Of a DNA stretch of 64,000 nucleotides, positions 21,761 through 30,461 are shown in pieces (positions within the stretch are counted from its first letter, which is position 1; each line of letters opens with the position of its first letter). Under the pieces are notes generated by a model. That model was given only the letters and a program-made list of their open reading frames with translations, ran no database searches and was not told where the DNA came from. The position numbers were made by a program, and so were the translations under genes. This stretch comes from SKLM01 sp964575455. Its GTDB lineage: Bacteria > Chloroflexota > Anaerolineae > B4-G1. Location of the stretch: contig CAZNRX010000002.1 in the NCBI GenBank assembly GCA_964575455.1, forward strand, positions 1 through 64,000, in the 5' to 3' direction.

Positions 21761-24700
21761 ATGGACAAGAAGTTAGGGAAGCACCCGATGCTGGGCGCCG
21801 AGACGCCGTTCGCCCGGCTTCTACGACGGATTGGTTTCAGCCGGTTGGTTCTTGGTGTCGTTGCTCTGCTGGTTGTGGTGGCTGTGCTATTGCCGCCGGT
21901 TTCGCTCTTGAGTCGGCTTGGCATTGTAGGGTATGAGACCCTCAACGCTGACAGCGTCGCCGTCTCGCACCCCGATGGCGTGACCCTTCAGGTCGATCCG
22001 GAGGCTTTCACGGAGCGCCTGCGCGTACGGCTCGATTCAGTGCCCCAATTGGCGTTCCTGGAGGGATCGGCGGGCTCTGAGCTCAAAGAAGCAGCCAAGG
22101 CTCTGCCCGAGCACCTGGAGATCAAGAGCCCCTACTACAAGATCCAGACGCGCGGGACGACCTCCCAGCCGATCTGGGTCGACGTGGTGGTGCCGAACGA
22201 GGCGGAGCCCTGGGAGACGATCGACCTCTACACCTGGGATGGCGAGCGCTGGACGTGGGTGGGGAGCGATCTTCACGCCGAGGAGGCTGGCAGCGAGTTC
22301 ATCCGGGCTCACGTGATGGAGGTACCGGCGTCCGTCGTGGTGATGCAGAGCGCTCCCACGGACGAGCGGGTCGCGACCTACCTGGATTCGGATGACGACT
22401 TGAGTCAGGTTCATCTGTTCGATACGGTGAACCCCACCGGGCTGCTGATGGGCACGATGGGAGGCTTTGCCGGTGACGTGGATGGTCTGACTCTGCCCAA
22501 GGATAGCGCTGGCTGCGCTGTTCTTCCGGCGCTGCGCAATTGGGCGCCGGGGGGGAGTGTGAATACGGGGCTGCTAGGCGACTTCCTGGATGATGCTGCA
22601 GCGCAGGAGACGCACATCGACAACGTTGTGCAGATGTGCACCGAGCGTGGTTTCGACGGCGTTGAGGTCGACTACCGGGGCGTGGCCGTGGAGCAGCGCG
22701 ATGCATACACCTCCTTCATCAGTGCCTTGGCCGATGCCCTTCACCAAGAGGGGCTTCGTCTCATTGTGACGGTTGCACGTCCGCGTCCCCTAGACGGTGG
22801 CTGGGAGAGCGGAGGCTACGATCTGCTGGCGCTGGGCCAGGGCGCGGACGTCGTCCGGGTGCCGTTCCCCTCCGATTCAGAGGCCTATGCCGACGGCGGC
22901 AGGGCACATCGCCTGCTGGACTGGGTCACGGCGCAGGTACCCCGCCACAAGCTGATGATGCTGGTCTCCTCGCTGAGCACCACTGTGGTCGAGGGCACGG
23001 ACGTGCGCCGGCGTGTGGCGGCTGAGGAGGCGCTGGTGCCCTTCGGCGACGTCACGGTGCTCGACGGGGTCGAGGAAGTGGAGCCACAGTCCACGGTGGC
23101 CCTTGGCCTTTCGGGCTCCCTCTTGAGCACGATACCTCAGCCCGAGGCTGGCACCTATGCTTTGCGATACAAGACCGACGAAGGGGACGTGTGCACGGCC
23201 TGGCTGGGCACGGCTGCCAGCCTGGTCGACAAGCTGGCCTGGGCCAAACGGTACCACCTGGCCGGCGTGACCGTGGCCGATGCCCTGGATCCAGGCAACG
23301 TAGACGGGATACTGGATGTCGTGGCGGCCTATCCCGACGTCGAGACCGTGGCTTTGCCCGGGCTTGAGGGCATGCAGATCGCCTGGACGGTCAAGCACGA
23401 TGGGCAGGAGGTCGATGGTCGGAGCGGTCCTCTTGCCAATCCGAGCTACATATGGATCGCTTCCGAGGCACCGGGCGTCTACACGGTCAGTGCGTCGGTG
23501 GCGGGCTTCGATCATGGATCGGTGGCGATCACGGTGGCGGAGCCGGAGCCAGAGCCGGAGGAAGCGGCGTCGGAGACGATCACCGAGACCGAGACGATGA
23601 CGGATACGGCTGCGGTGACCGAGCCCTCGGCCCGCGAAAGTCAGGAGGTCTCAGAGGAGGCCGAGCCTGACTGCCTCGACGCCACGTTCCGGGCCGACGT
23701 GACCGTGCCGGACAACACGCAGATGGAGAAAGGCGAAGCGTTCGAGAAGACGTGGCGGGTTGCCAACACGGGTTCATGTGCCTGGCCGGAGGACACCGTG
23801 CTGCACATCATCGGCGGTGAGCAGATGGGAGCGCCGGACAGCGTCGACGTCTCCTCCGTAGAGCCTGGTGACGAGAAGGACATCACCGTCTCGATGGAGG
23901 CTCCGTCCGAGGACGGGACGTACACCGGCAAGTGGCAGCTTAGGACCGGGGAGACCTCGTTTGGCACTCAACTGTGGGTGAAGATCGTGGTTGGGGAGCC
24001 TCAGCAGACGGTGCCTGTAGTGGCACCCTCGGGGGGCGGCAGTTTTGAGCTGGGGGGACACGTCAGGGACCTGGGCTTCCCCTACGCGGATAAGATGCAC
24101 TACGCCGGCATGAACTGGGCCAAGGTGCAGGTGCACTATCCTCAGGACGCCTCGGGCATCATCGCGGCGGCCCACGCCAACGGCTTCAAGATCCAGCTGA
24201 GCGCCAAAGGCCCGGCCGACATGGTCACGAATCCGGGGTTCGAGCAGGACGTGGCGAACTGGGTGGCGGGGCTGGCGGCAAGTGGAGCGGACGCCATCGA
24301 GGTCTGGAACGAGCCGAACATCGATCGCGAGTGGCAGATTGGTCACATCAGCCCGCAGGCGTACAAGGGTCTGTTGTGCGCTTCCTATGCGGCCATCAAG
24401 AACGCCAACTCGGGCACGGCTGTCATCAGCGCCGCCCCCTCGCCCACAGGTTGGTTCGGAGGGTGCAGCCCCAATGGCTGCGATGATCAGCCATGGCTGG
24501 AGGAGTTGTACAACGCCGGTGCGGCCCAATGCATGGACTACATCGGAGCGCATCATAACGGCGGTGCGACATCACCATCTGCCAGCACCGGGCATCCGGG
24601 TGACAGTGGCGGTCATCACCATTCCTGGTACTTCTTGCCGCAGACCCAGCTCTACTACAACATCTTCCGTGGCAGCCGCAAGCTGTTCTACACCGAGATG

Positions 24701-24961
24701 GGTTACGCTTCGCAGGAGGGCGTCCCCACGTTCTCCGATCAGTTCGGCTGGGCGCGGGGTATCACCAATGCGCAGCAGGCAGCCTGGCTGAAAGAGGCGG
24801 TTCAGCTGAGCATCAACACCGGGATGGTGCGCTGTATCATCGTCTGGAACATAGACTTCGTTCGCTACGGCACCGATCCTCAGGATGGCTTCGCCATCAT
24901 CCGTCCCGGCGGTGCGTGCCCGGCCTGCGACACGCTGCATAGTGTGTTAGGAACACGATAG
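21761..24961 (+). CDS. Membrane-anchored GH18-like / FW-domain / clan-A glycosidase-like protein
   Basis: This is a 1066-residue three-part surface protein. A membrane helix (about 23-46) leads to a GH18-like barrel (about 200-515) whose motif is F298-D-G-V-E302-V-D304-Y-R306. The catalytic Glu of DGxDxDxE is Arg, so this barrel is probably a binding module. After an acidic Glu/Thr linker (about 595-637) comes an FW ('Next to BRCA1') Ig-like domain ('KTWRVANTGSCAWPEDT', 'GKWQLRTGETSFG'). A clan-A (GH39/GH5-like) barrel follows, with acid/base candidate E851 (VWNEPN) and nucleophile candidate E979 (YTEMGY). It is followed by two shorter clan-A proteins. The substrate is unknown. Confidence 0.8.
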   Translation: MDKKLGKHPMLGAETPFARLLRRIGFSRLVLGVVALLVVVAVLLPPVSLLSRLGIVGYETLNADSVAVSHPDGVTLQVDPEAFTERLRVRLDSVPQLAFLEGSAGSELKEAAKALPEHLEIKSPYYKIQTRGTTSQPIWVDVVVPNEAEPWETIDLYTWDGERWTWVGSDLHAEEAGSEFIRAHVMEVPASVVVMQSAPTDERVATYLDSDDDLSQVHLFDTVNPTGLLMGTMGGFAGDVDGLTLPKDSAGCAVLPALRNWAPGGSVNTGLLGDFLDDAAAQETHIDNVVQMCTERGFDGVEVDYRGVAVEQRDAYTSFISALADALHQEGLRLIVTVARPRPLDGGWESGGYDLLALGQGADVVRVPFPSDSEAYADGGRAHRLLDWVTAQVPRHKLMMLVSSLSTTVVEGTDVRRRVAAEEALVPFGDVTVLDGVEEVEPQSTVALGLSGSLLSTIPQPEAGTYALRYKTDEGDVCTAWLGTAASLVDKLAWAKRYHLAGVTVADALDPGNVDGILDVVAAYPDVETVALPGLEGMQIAWTVKHDGQEVDGRSGPLANPSYIWIASEAPGVYTVSASVAGFDHGSVAITVAEPEPEPEEAASETITETETMTDTAAVTEPSARESQEVSEEAEPDCLDATFRADVTVPDNTQMEKGEAFEKTWRVANTGSCAWPEDTVLHIIGGEQMGAPDSVDVSSVEPGDEKDITVSMEAPSEDGTYTGKWQLRTGETSFGTQLWVKIVVGEPQQTVPVVAPSGGGSFELGGHVRDLGFPYADKMHYAGMNWAKVQVHYPQDASGIIAAAHANGFKIQLSAKGPADMVTNPGFEQDVANWVAGLAASGADAIEVWNEPNIDREWQIGHISPQAYKGLLCASYAAIKNANSGTAVISAAPSPTGWFGGCSPNGCDDQPWLEELYNAGAAQCMDYIGAHHNGGATSPSASTGHPGDSGGHHHSWYFLPQTQLYYNIFRGSRKLFYTEMGYASQEGVPTFSDQFGWARGITNAQQAAWLKEAVQLSINTGMVRCIIVWNIDFVRYGTDPQDGFAIIRPGGACPACDTLHSVLGTR

Positions 24962-24975
24962 CCACGCCAAGGCTT

Positions 24976-25003
24976 TTGACCTGTGCGGGGATCATGCTAT
25001 ACT
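24976..25003 (+). promoter_or_regulatory. Promoter with long leader upstream of the second glycosidase
   Basis: TTGACC (24976-24981), a 16-base spacer and TATACT (24998-25003). The predicted leader to the ATG at 25206 is about 195 bases and GC-rich. I do not recognise a riboswitch in it. Confidence 0.65.
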
Positions 25004-25205
25004 GTTGGTTGGGTTGGGCCTGAGGACGCCCCCTAGGCGGATCTGAGGGCATCTCTATCGGCAGTGGGCGCCAGGCTGCGCTTTTCCCGTGTGTGTCAGA
25101 CGATCCGTTGAATGACGGTCCGAAAAGCAGAGGTTCGGTTGCAGTCAGCTTGTTTTCCGTTGTTCGACTGAGCCGGGCCTCTTTGCCTGTATGGGAGGTA
25201 TGTTA

Positions 25206-26645
25206 ATGTCGAGGACTTCATCTGGAGGCCAGGGTCTGAGCGGAAAGGGGCTCTACATCGCTATCGCTGCCTGGCTCATCTTGGTGCTCGTCGGTGGATT
25301 GTGCACCTGGTACGGCTGGCTCGGTCCGGCGGGCCGTCAGGACAGCGGTGGTGATGGGTCGGCCTCGAAGGGCGGTCCGACGGCGGAGCCTTCGGCCGCT
25401 TCTGAGACCGCGGGGAGTGGGGATGAGGAGCAGGTGGGGGGTGAGCCCACGTCGGTTGTGGAGGCGTCTCCCACATCGTCCGAGGTGAGCGGAGCTGAGC
25501 CGACGGTGGAGCAGAACACGCCGACGGAGGGAGACGACGCTACGCCGCCCGCCTCTGCAGAGGAGGCGTTTGGCTACGGCATCGCCATGAACGGCGTCGG
25601 CGGCGGTGACCCCGCCTACTGGATGGGACTTGTGGACAGCTTGGGACTCGGCTGGATCAAGCAGCAGATCAAGTGGGCGGACTGGGAGGGCACGCCGGGC
25701 GAGATGGACTGGAGTGGCTTCGATGCTGTCGTAAACGAGGCCAACGAGCGCGGTCTCAAGGTGATGTTCAGCGTGGTCGATGCGCCGGAGTGGTCGCGCA
25801 GCTACACCGACCAGAACACTGAAGGTGCGCCCCCAGACAACCTGGAGCTGGTGGCCGACTTCATGGGTCGATTGGTGGATCGGTACAAGGGCCGCATTCA
25901 CGCTATTGAGGTCTGGAATGAGCAGAATCTGGACCGTGAGTGGGACACCGCCGAGGGAGTCGATGCTGAACGGTACGTCGAGATGCTCCGGCTTTCCTAC
26001 CAGGCGATCAAGAGCCGGGATCCGAGCATCATCGTGATCAGCGGTGCCTTGTCGCCCACCGGGGTTAACTGTAACGGCTCCTGGCCGGAGTGTACGCCCG
26101 ATGGTCGCCCGATCATCGTGGACGATTTCGTCTACTTCGATCAGATGATCTCACACGGATTCCTCGATTACTGCGACTGCGTGGGAGCCCATCACAACGG
26201 CATCAACGTCCCGCCGACCGCCGATTGCGACGGGACGTTCCAGGATCCCACCGCGCAGGCCCGAGGCTACTGGGAGAATCCAAACCACAGTTGGTGTTTC
26301 AAGACGACGCTGGAGGGCTATCACGAGCGCATCCAGGCGGTTGGCAGCGACAAGCCGCTGTGTGTCACCGAGTTCGGCTGGCCCTCCGCTGAGGGCTTCG
26401 GTGGCTACCCTGTGGATATGGAGTACGCTCTTGACAACACGCTGGAGGAGCAGGCCGAATGGGACGTGCAGGCCTTCAAGTTGATGCGCGAGTGGGGCTA
26501 CGTGCGCCTGGCATTTCTCTGGAACCTCAACTACTCTCAGCTGGGTTCGGGTCCTGAGGACCCGAACGCCCCCTGGGCGCTCATCAAGCTCAATGGCGCT
26601 CCCCGCCCGGCGCTCGATGCCATCCGCGAGATGGAGAAGCCCTAA
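25206..26645 (+). CDS. Membrane-anchored clan-A glycosidase-like protein
   Basis: This 479-residue protein has a membrane helix (about 14-37), a Ser/Thr/Glu-rich spacer (about 45-120) and a TIM-barrel domain related to GH39/GH5 enzymes. Candidate catalytic residues are E239 in 'IEVWNEQNLDREW' and E389 in 'CVTEFGWPS'. The 'DWEGTPGEMDWSGFDAVVNEANERGLKVMFSV' segment is typical of clan-A barrels. The ATG at 25206 is chosen because GGGAGG lies seven bases upstream; two in-frame ATGs just before it are too close. Its barrel is similar to those of both neighbours. Confidence 0.8.
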   Translation: MSRTSSGGQGLSGKGLYIAIAAWLILVLVGGLCTWYGWLGPAGRQDSGGDGSASKGGPTAEPSAASETAGSGDEEQVGGEPTSVVEASPTSSEVSGAEPTVEQNTPTEGDDATPPASAEEAFGYGIAMNGVGGGDPAYWMGLVDSLGLGWIKQQIKWADWEGTPGEMDWSGFDAVVNEANERGLKVMFSVVDAPEWSRSYTDQNTEGAPPDNLELVADFMGRLVDRYKGRIHAIEVWNEQNLDREWDTAEGVDAERYVEMLRLSYQAIKSRDPSIIVISGALSPTGVNCNGSWPECTPDGRPIIVDDFVYFDQMISHGFLDYCDCVGAHHNGINVPPTADCDGTFQDPTAQARGYWENPNHSWCFKTTLEGYHERIQAVGSDKPLCVTEFGWPSAEGFGGYPVDMEYALDNTLEEQAEWDVQAFKLMREWGYVRLAFLWNLNYSQLGSGPEDPNAPWALIKLNGAPRPALDAIREMEKP

Positions 26646-26682
26646 GTGATGCTCTGGTTCGACCTTGCGTGAGTGGTTGTGT

Positions 26683-27891
26683 ATGAAGCCTACCTCAAGA
26701 CGACGCAGATCCTTTGCGCGAGCTCTCCTTATCGCTGGGGCGGTCCTGGTCATCGGAACGCTGAGCCTCACGCTCTGCTTTCGGGCTTGTCCCTTTGAGG
26801 CTCTGAGGGACAGCCAGGTGATCCAGGGCTCTCCCACGCCCACCTCGTGGCTCGAGCCTCGCATGGCGTCGCCAGAGTATGGGGTGCAGGCCTATCTCTG
26901 GTGGGACGAGCAGATTGCGCGCCGCGACATGGATCTGATCCGCGATGCCGGCTTCGGCTGGGTGAAGCAGAACGTGGGATGGCGTGACGTGGAGGGGGCG
27001 GAGAAAGGGGCCTTCAACTGGTACTTCACCGACCGTATCGTCGCCGACGCCGAGCAGCGCGGATTGAAGGTGCTCTTTCGTCTCGACAGCGAGCCGGCCT
27101 GGGCGGCACTGGAGAAGGGCGTGCGTTCCAGCAACGGCCCGCCCGAGGATGCGGCGGATTTCGGCGACTTCTGCCACGCCCTGGCCGAGCGGTACACGGG
27201 CCGTATAGATGCCTACCAGGTCTGGAACGAGCCGAATCTGGCACGCGAATGGGGCGGCTATCCGCCCGATCCGGTGGGATACGTGGAGCTGCTCCGAGCG
27301 TGCTACGTGGGCGTGAAGACGGCTGACCCTGGGGCCTTGATCGTCTCCGCCGGGCTGGCGCCGACGGGGACCGGGCTGCCTCAGGCGATTCCAGACGCGG
27401 ACTACCTGATCCGGATGTACGAAGCAGGTGCAGCGGCGTATTTCGACGCCCTGGGCCTCAATGCTCCGGGATACAAGGCGCCGCCTGAGGTGTCCCCAGC
27501 GGAGGCCGCTGCTACACCCGGGTACGGTGAGCAGCGTTTCTTCTGCTTTCGTCACGTCGAGGACATGCGGGACATCATGGTGGAGTACGGCGATGGTCAT
27601 AAGCAGGTGGTCATCCTCGAGATGGGTTGGACCACGGATCCGCATCCGGAGTCGCCGTACCATTGGCACGCGGTGACGCCCGAACAGAAGGCAGATTACC
27701 TCGTGCGAGCCTTTCAGTATGCGGAGGAACACTGGTGGCCCTGGATCGGCCTGATGAGCGTGCTCTCCATCGCCAATCCTCATTGGACGCCAGAGGACGA
27801 GCAGTACTGGTGGGCGATCACAGAGCCCGCTTGGCCCGAAGTTAGGGTTCGGCCAGCCTATGAGGCGCTGCGGGAGATGGAGAAACAATGA
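26683..27891 (+). CDS. Membrane-anchored clan-A glycosidase-like protein
   Basis: This 402-residue protein has a basic N-terminus, a membrane helix (about 12-33), a short linker and a clan-A barrel. Candidate catalytic residues are E183 in 'YQVWNEPNLARE' and E313 in 'VILEMGWTTD'. 'FGWVKQNVGWRDVEGAEKGAFNWYFTD' matches the same element in the preceding gene, so these two are clear paralogues. The ATG at 26683 precedes the basic anchor; a TTG six codons upstream is less likely. The stop overlaps the rtcA ATG (ATGA at 27888-27891). Confidence 0.8.
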   Translation: MKPTSRRRRSFARALLIAGAVLVIGTLSLTLCFRACPFEALRDSQVIQGSPTPTSWLEPRMASPEYGVQAYLWWDEQIARRDMDLIRDAGFGWVKQNVGWRDVEGAEKGAFNWYFTDRIVADAEQRGLKVLFRLDSEPAWAALEKGVRSSNGPPEDAADFGDFCHALAERYTGRIDAYQVWNEPNLAREWGGYPPDPVGYVELLRACYVGVKTADPGALIVSAGLAPTGTGLPQAIPDADYLIRMYEAGAAAYFDALGLNAPGYKAPPEVSPAEAAATPGYGEQRFFCFRHVEDMRDIMVEYGDGHKQVVILEMGWTTDPHPESPYHWHAVTPEQKADYLVRAFQYAEEHWWPWIGLMSVLSIANPHWTPEDEQYWWAITEPAWPEVRVRPAYEALREMEKQ

Positions 27892-29057
27892 GAGGTGGCG
27901 CGAGCGCGGGCGATCGACGTACCCATGCCCGTTCTTTCCTGGTCGTGATTGATGGCTCGTATGGGGAGGGCGGTGGTCAGATACTGCGCACCTCGCTGAT
28001 GATGGCAGTGCTCACCGAGCGGCCCGTGCGCGTAGAGCGGATTCGTGCTGGACGGCGTCAGCCAGGGCTGCGACCGCAGCATCTGACGGCCGTGCGCGCC
28101 GCCGCGGCGGTGTGTGAGGCCGACTTGGAGGGCGATGAGTTGGGGTCTCAGGCGATCACGTTGATCCCGAGAGGGACGATTCGGCCGGGTGAGTATAGCT
28201 TCGATGTGACCGAGGCTGCAAGGGGGGGTAGTGCTGGCTCGGTGGGGCTGGTGCTCCAGACCGTGCTTCTACCCCTGTCGTTGATCGACCAGGACTCGTA
28301 CCTGATCTTGCACGGCGGTACGCACGTGGCCTGGGCCCCGTCAGTCTCCTACGTGGAGCACGTCTTCCTGCCCGTGATGGAGCGGATGCGCTTGCACGCC
28401 GAGGTGGATCTGGTACAGTGGGGGTTCTACCCGGTTGGCGGAGGCATCGTCCACGTCAACATCGCGGGAAGAAGAGGAGCTCCTGAGCCGATCTCTCTGA
28501 CAGAACGAGGTGAGGTCGAGCGGGTCTGGGGCATCGCAGCCGTCGCCAATCTCCCGTCTCATATACCGCAGAGGATGGCGAACCGGGCGCGAAACGTGCT
28601 CGCTGAGGAGGGTCTTGAGGCCCGGGTTGAGCCGCGGCGGCTGCGCGGCGATGGGCCGGGAGCGGGCATCTTCCTGTTCGTCGAGTATGAGCACGTCGTC
28701 GCCGGTTTCACGTCGTACGGTCGGAAGGGCTTGCCGGCCGAGCGCGTCGCGGAGGCAGCGTGTGAGGACCTGCTGGCGCACCATCGAGTCGGAGCGCCGG
28801 TCGATCCGCATCTGGCCGATCAGCTTGTGGTGCCGATGGCACTGGCCGAGGGCGAGTCGCGCCTAGTTACCTCCCAGGTCACACAGCATCTGCTGACCAA
28901 CGTCTGGGTTGTCCAGCAATTCCTGGACTGCGCCTTGAGCGTTGAGGGTCAGGAGGGAGGGCCGGGTACTCTGTTGGTCGAAGGGAAACCGATATCCCTC
29001 CCTCAGCCGGAGAGAGGCCAAGCCCAACAAGATCGGTCTGTGGGAGGCGACTCATGA
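27888..29057 (+). CDS. rtcA: RNA 3'-terminal phosphate cyclase
   Basis: RtcA converts RNA 3'-phosphates to 2',3'-cyclic phosphates using ATP. The protein is 389 residues, with 'IDGSYGEGGGQILRTS' near the start, 'RAGRRQPGLRPQHL', 'RGGSAGSVGLVLQT', 'HGGTHVAWAPSVSY' and the nucleotidyl-accepting histidine region 'PHLADQLVVPMALA'. A C-terminal Gln/Gly-rich tail of about 25 residues is extra. The start is ATG 27888 with GGAG six bases upstream, coupled to the gene before; a GTG at 27945 would match shorter RtcA proteins. It overlaps rnz by 4 bases, suggesting joint RNA-end metabolism. No rtcB is in the window. Confidence 0.93.
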   Translation: MRGGASAGDRRTHARSFLVVIDGSYGEGGGQILRTSLMMAVLTERPVRVERIRAGRRQPGLRPQHLTAVRAAAAVCEADLEGDELGSQAITLIPRGTIRPGEYSFDVTEAARGGSAGSVGLVLQTVLLPLSLIDQDSYLILHGGTHVAWAPSVSYVEHVFLPVMERMRLHAEVDLVQWGFYPVGGGIVHVNIAGRRGAPEPISLTERGEVERVWGIAAVANLPSHIPQRMANRARNVLAEEGLEARVEPRRLRGDGPGAGIFLFVEYEHVVAGFTSYGRKGLPAERVAEAACEDLLAHHRVGAPVDPHLADQLVVPMALAEGESRLVTSQVTQHLLTNVWVVQQFLDCALSVEGQEGGPGTLLVEGKPISLPQPERGQAQQDRSVGGDS

Positions 29058-29986
29058 TCGAAATGGTTTTCCTGGGGACATCAGCATCCGCTCCGTCGAT
29101 CCATCGGGGGCTCTCGGCCCAGATTGTGCTCCACCGGGACTACCGTTTCCTGGTAGACTGTGGAGAGGGAACGCAACGTCAGATTCTGCGCAGTGGCCTT
29201 GGATTCAAGCGACTCAACCGTATCTTGCTCACCCACGGACACCTTGATCACATCTTGGGCCTGGGGGGGCTGGTGTCCACGTTCGCCCGGTGGGAGGCGA
29301 TGGAGCGCCTGGAGATCTACGGTGGACGTTGGGCGCTGCAGCGGGTGTACGATCTGATCTACGGCGTGGTGCTGCGGGGGGCGCGACCGGCGATAGAGAT
29401 CGATTTCATTGAGGTGGAGCCTGGGCTGATCCTGGAGGACGAGGCGTTCGAGTTGCTTGCCTTCCCGGTCTCCCACCGCGGCCCGAGCCTCGGCTATATG
29501 TTTCGTGAGAAATCGCGCCGGCCTTTCCTCAACGAGCGCGCGGAGGCCTTAGGTGTTCCCGCAAGCCCGGAGCGAAGTCGGTTGGTGGAGGGGGAGAGCA
29601 TAACGCTGTCGGATGGGCGGGTGATCAACCCCGATGACGTCCTTGGTCCACCAGAACGTCGCGCCTGGCTGGCGTACGTGGGTGACACCGGGGAGACAGC
29701 AAACCTGGCTGAGCACGTGCACGGGGCCGACCTGTTGGTGATCGAGGCCACGTATCTGGAGCGCGACGCCGATCTGGCGGAGCAGTTCGGTCATCTGACG
29801 GCGGCGCAGGCAGCTCGCTTAGCGCGGGAGACTGACGTGCATCGTCTGGTCTTGACGCACATCTCGCGACGGTATCATGCGTCAGATGTCCTGGAAGAGG
29901 CGCAAGCCATCATGCCCAACACCGTGGTCGCGCGCGATCTGGACCGTTTTCGGGTCATGCGAGGTGACGTAGAGCGTGAGGGATAG
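29054..29986 (+). CDS. rnz: Ribonuclease Z (tRNA 3' endonuclease)
   Basis: This 310-residue metallo-beta-lactamase-fold enzyme removes tRNA 3' trailers. It opens 'MIEMVFLGTSASAPS' and has 'VDCGEGTQRQI', the zinc motif THGHLDH, 'FPVSHRGPSLGY', 'YVGDT' and 'LTHISRRY'. The length is typical of the short bacterial form. In this genome segment both tRNAs lack an encoded CCA, which agrees with RNase Z-dependent maturation. It overlaps rtcA by ATGA. Confidence 0.95.
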   Translation: MIEMVFLGTSASAPSIHRGLSAQIVLHRDYRFLVDCGEGTQRQILRSGLGFKRLNRILLTHGHLDHILGLGGLVSTFARWEAMERLEIYGGRWALQRVYDLIYGVVLRGARPAIEIDFIEVEPGLILEDEAFELLAFPVSHRGPSLGYMFREKSRRPFLNERAEALGVPASPERSRLVEGESITLSDGRVINPDDVLGPPERRAWLAYVGDTGETANLAEHVHGADLLVIEATYLERDADLAEQFGHLTAAQAARLARETDVHRLVLTHISRRYHASDVLEEAQAIMPNTVVARDLDRFRVMRGDVEREG

Positions 29987-29994
29987 GGGGTATT

Positions 29995-30294
29995 ATGCCA
30001 GCACATCGCAAAGCTAGCATCCGGGATCTGGCCTCTGGGGCGTACGAACTGGGCTCCAGTGTGGTTGAGGGCCGACTCCATCGCGATCCCGAAAGCGGAG
30101 AATGGATGGTGGGTGAGAAGGCATTGGACAGTTGGCTGGCCAGCTACAACGAGGAGGAGATCATCCTCATTGCCACGTCGCTGGATGATGATCGCCCGAT
30201 GCCGCTGAAGGTCTGCCGCACGTGTGGCACCGAGTTCAGGGGGATCGAATGTCCCCGCTGTCGCGAGGTCCGGATTCGGCTGCGCGGTCGATAG
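29995..30294 (+). CDS. Small zinc-ribbon protein, function unknown
   Basis: This 99-residue protein ends in a CxxC-x7-CxxC zinc ribbon ('CRTCGTEFRGIECPRC') and a basic tail. The N-terminal part ('ASIRDLASGAYELGSSVVEGRLHRD') has no fold I recognise. It lies 8 bases after rnz with GGGGG upstream of its ATG, so it probably belongs to the rtcA-rnz transcript and may bind RNA or DNA; that is inference. Confidence 0.7.
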   Translation: MPAHRKASIRDLASGAYELGSSVVEGRLHRDPESGEWMVGEKALDSWLASYNEEEIILIATSLDDDRPMPLKVCRTCGTEFRGIECPRCREVRIRLRGR

Positions 30295-30461
30295 AAGCGG
30301 GCGCGCCGCGCGTTGTGCGGCCTGAGTTCCGCTGCCTGAGCAGCCTTGGTCCTTTGGCCAGCCGGGTGTTCAGTGCGAGGTCACCTTTCACTTGGGCGAT
30401 AAGCCCGTGGGCTGTGAATACGTCTGGGCGCTCGCCACAGTTAGGATGAGGAGAAGGCTCT

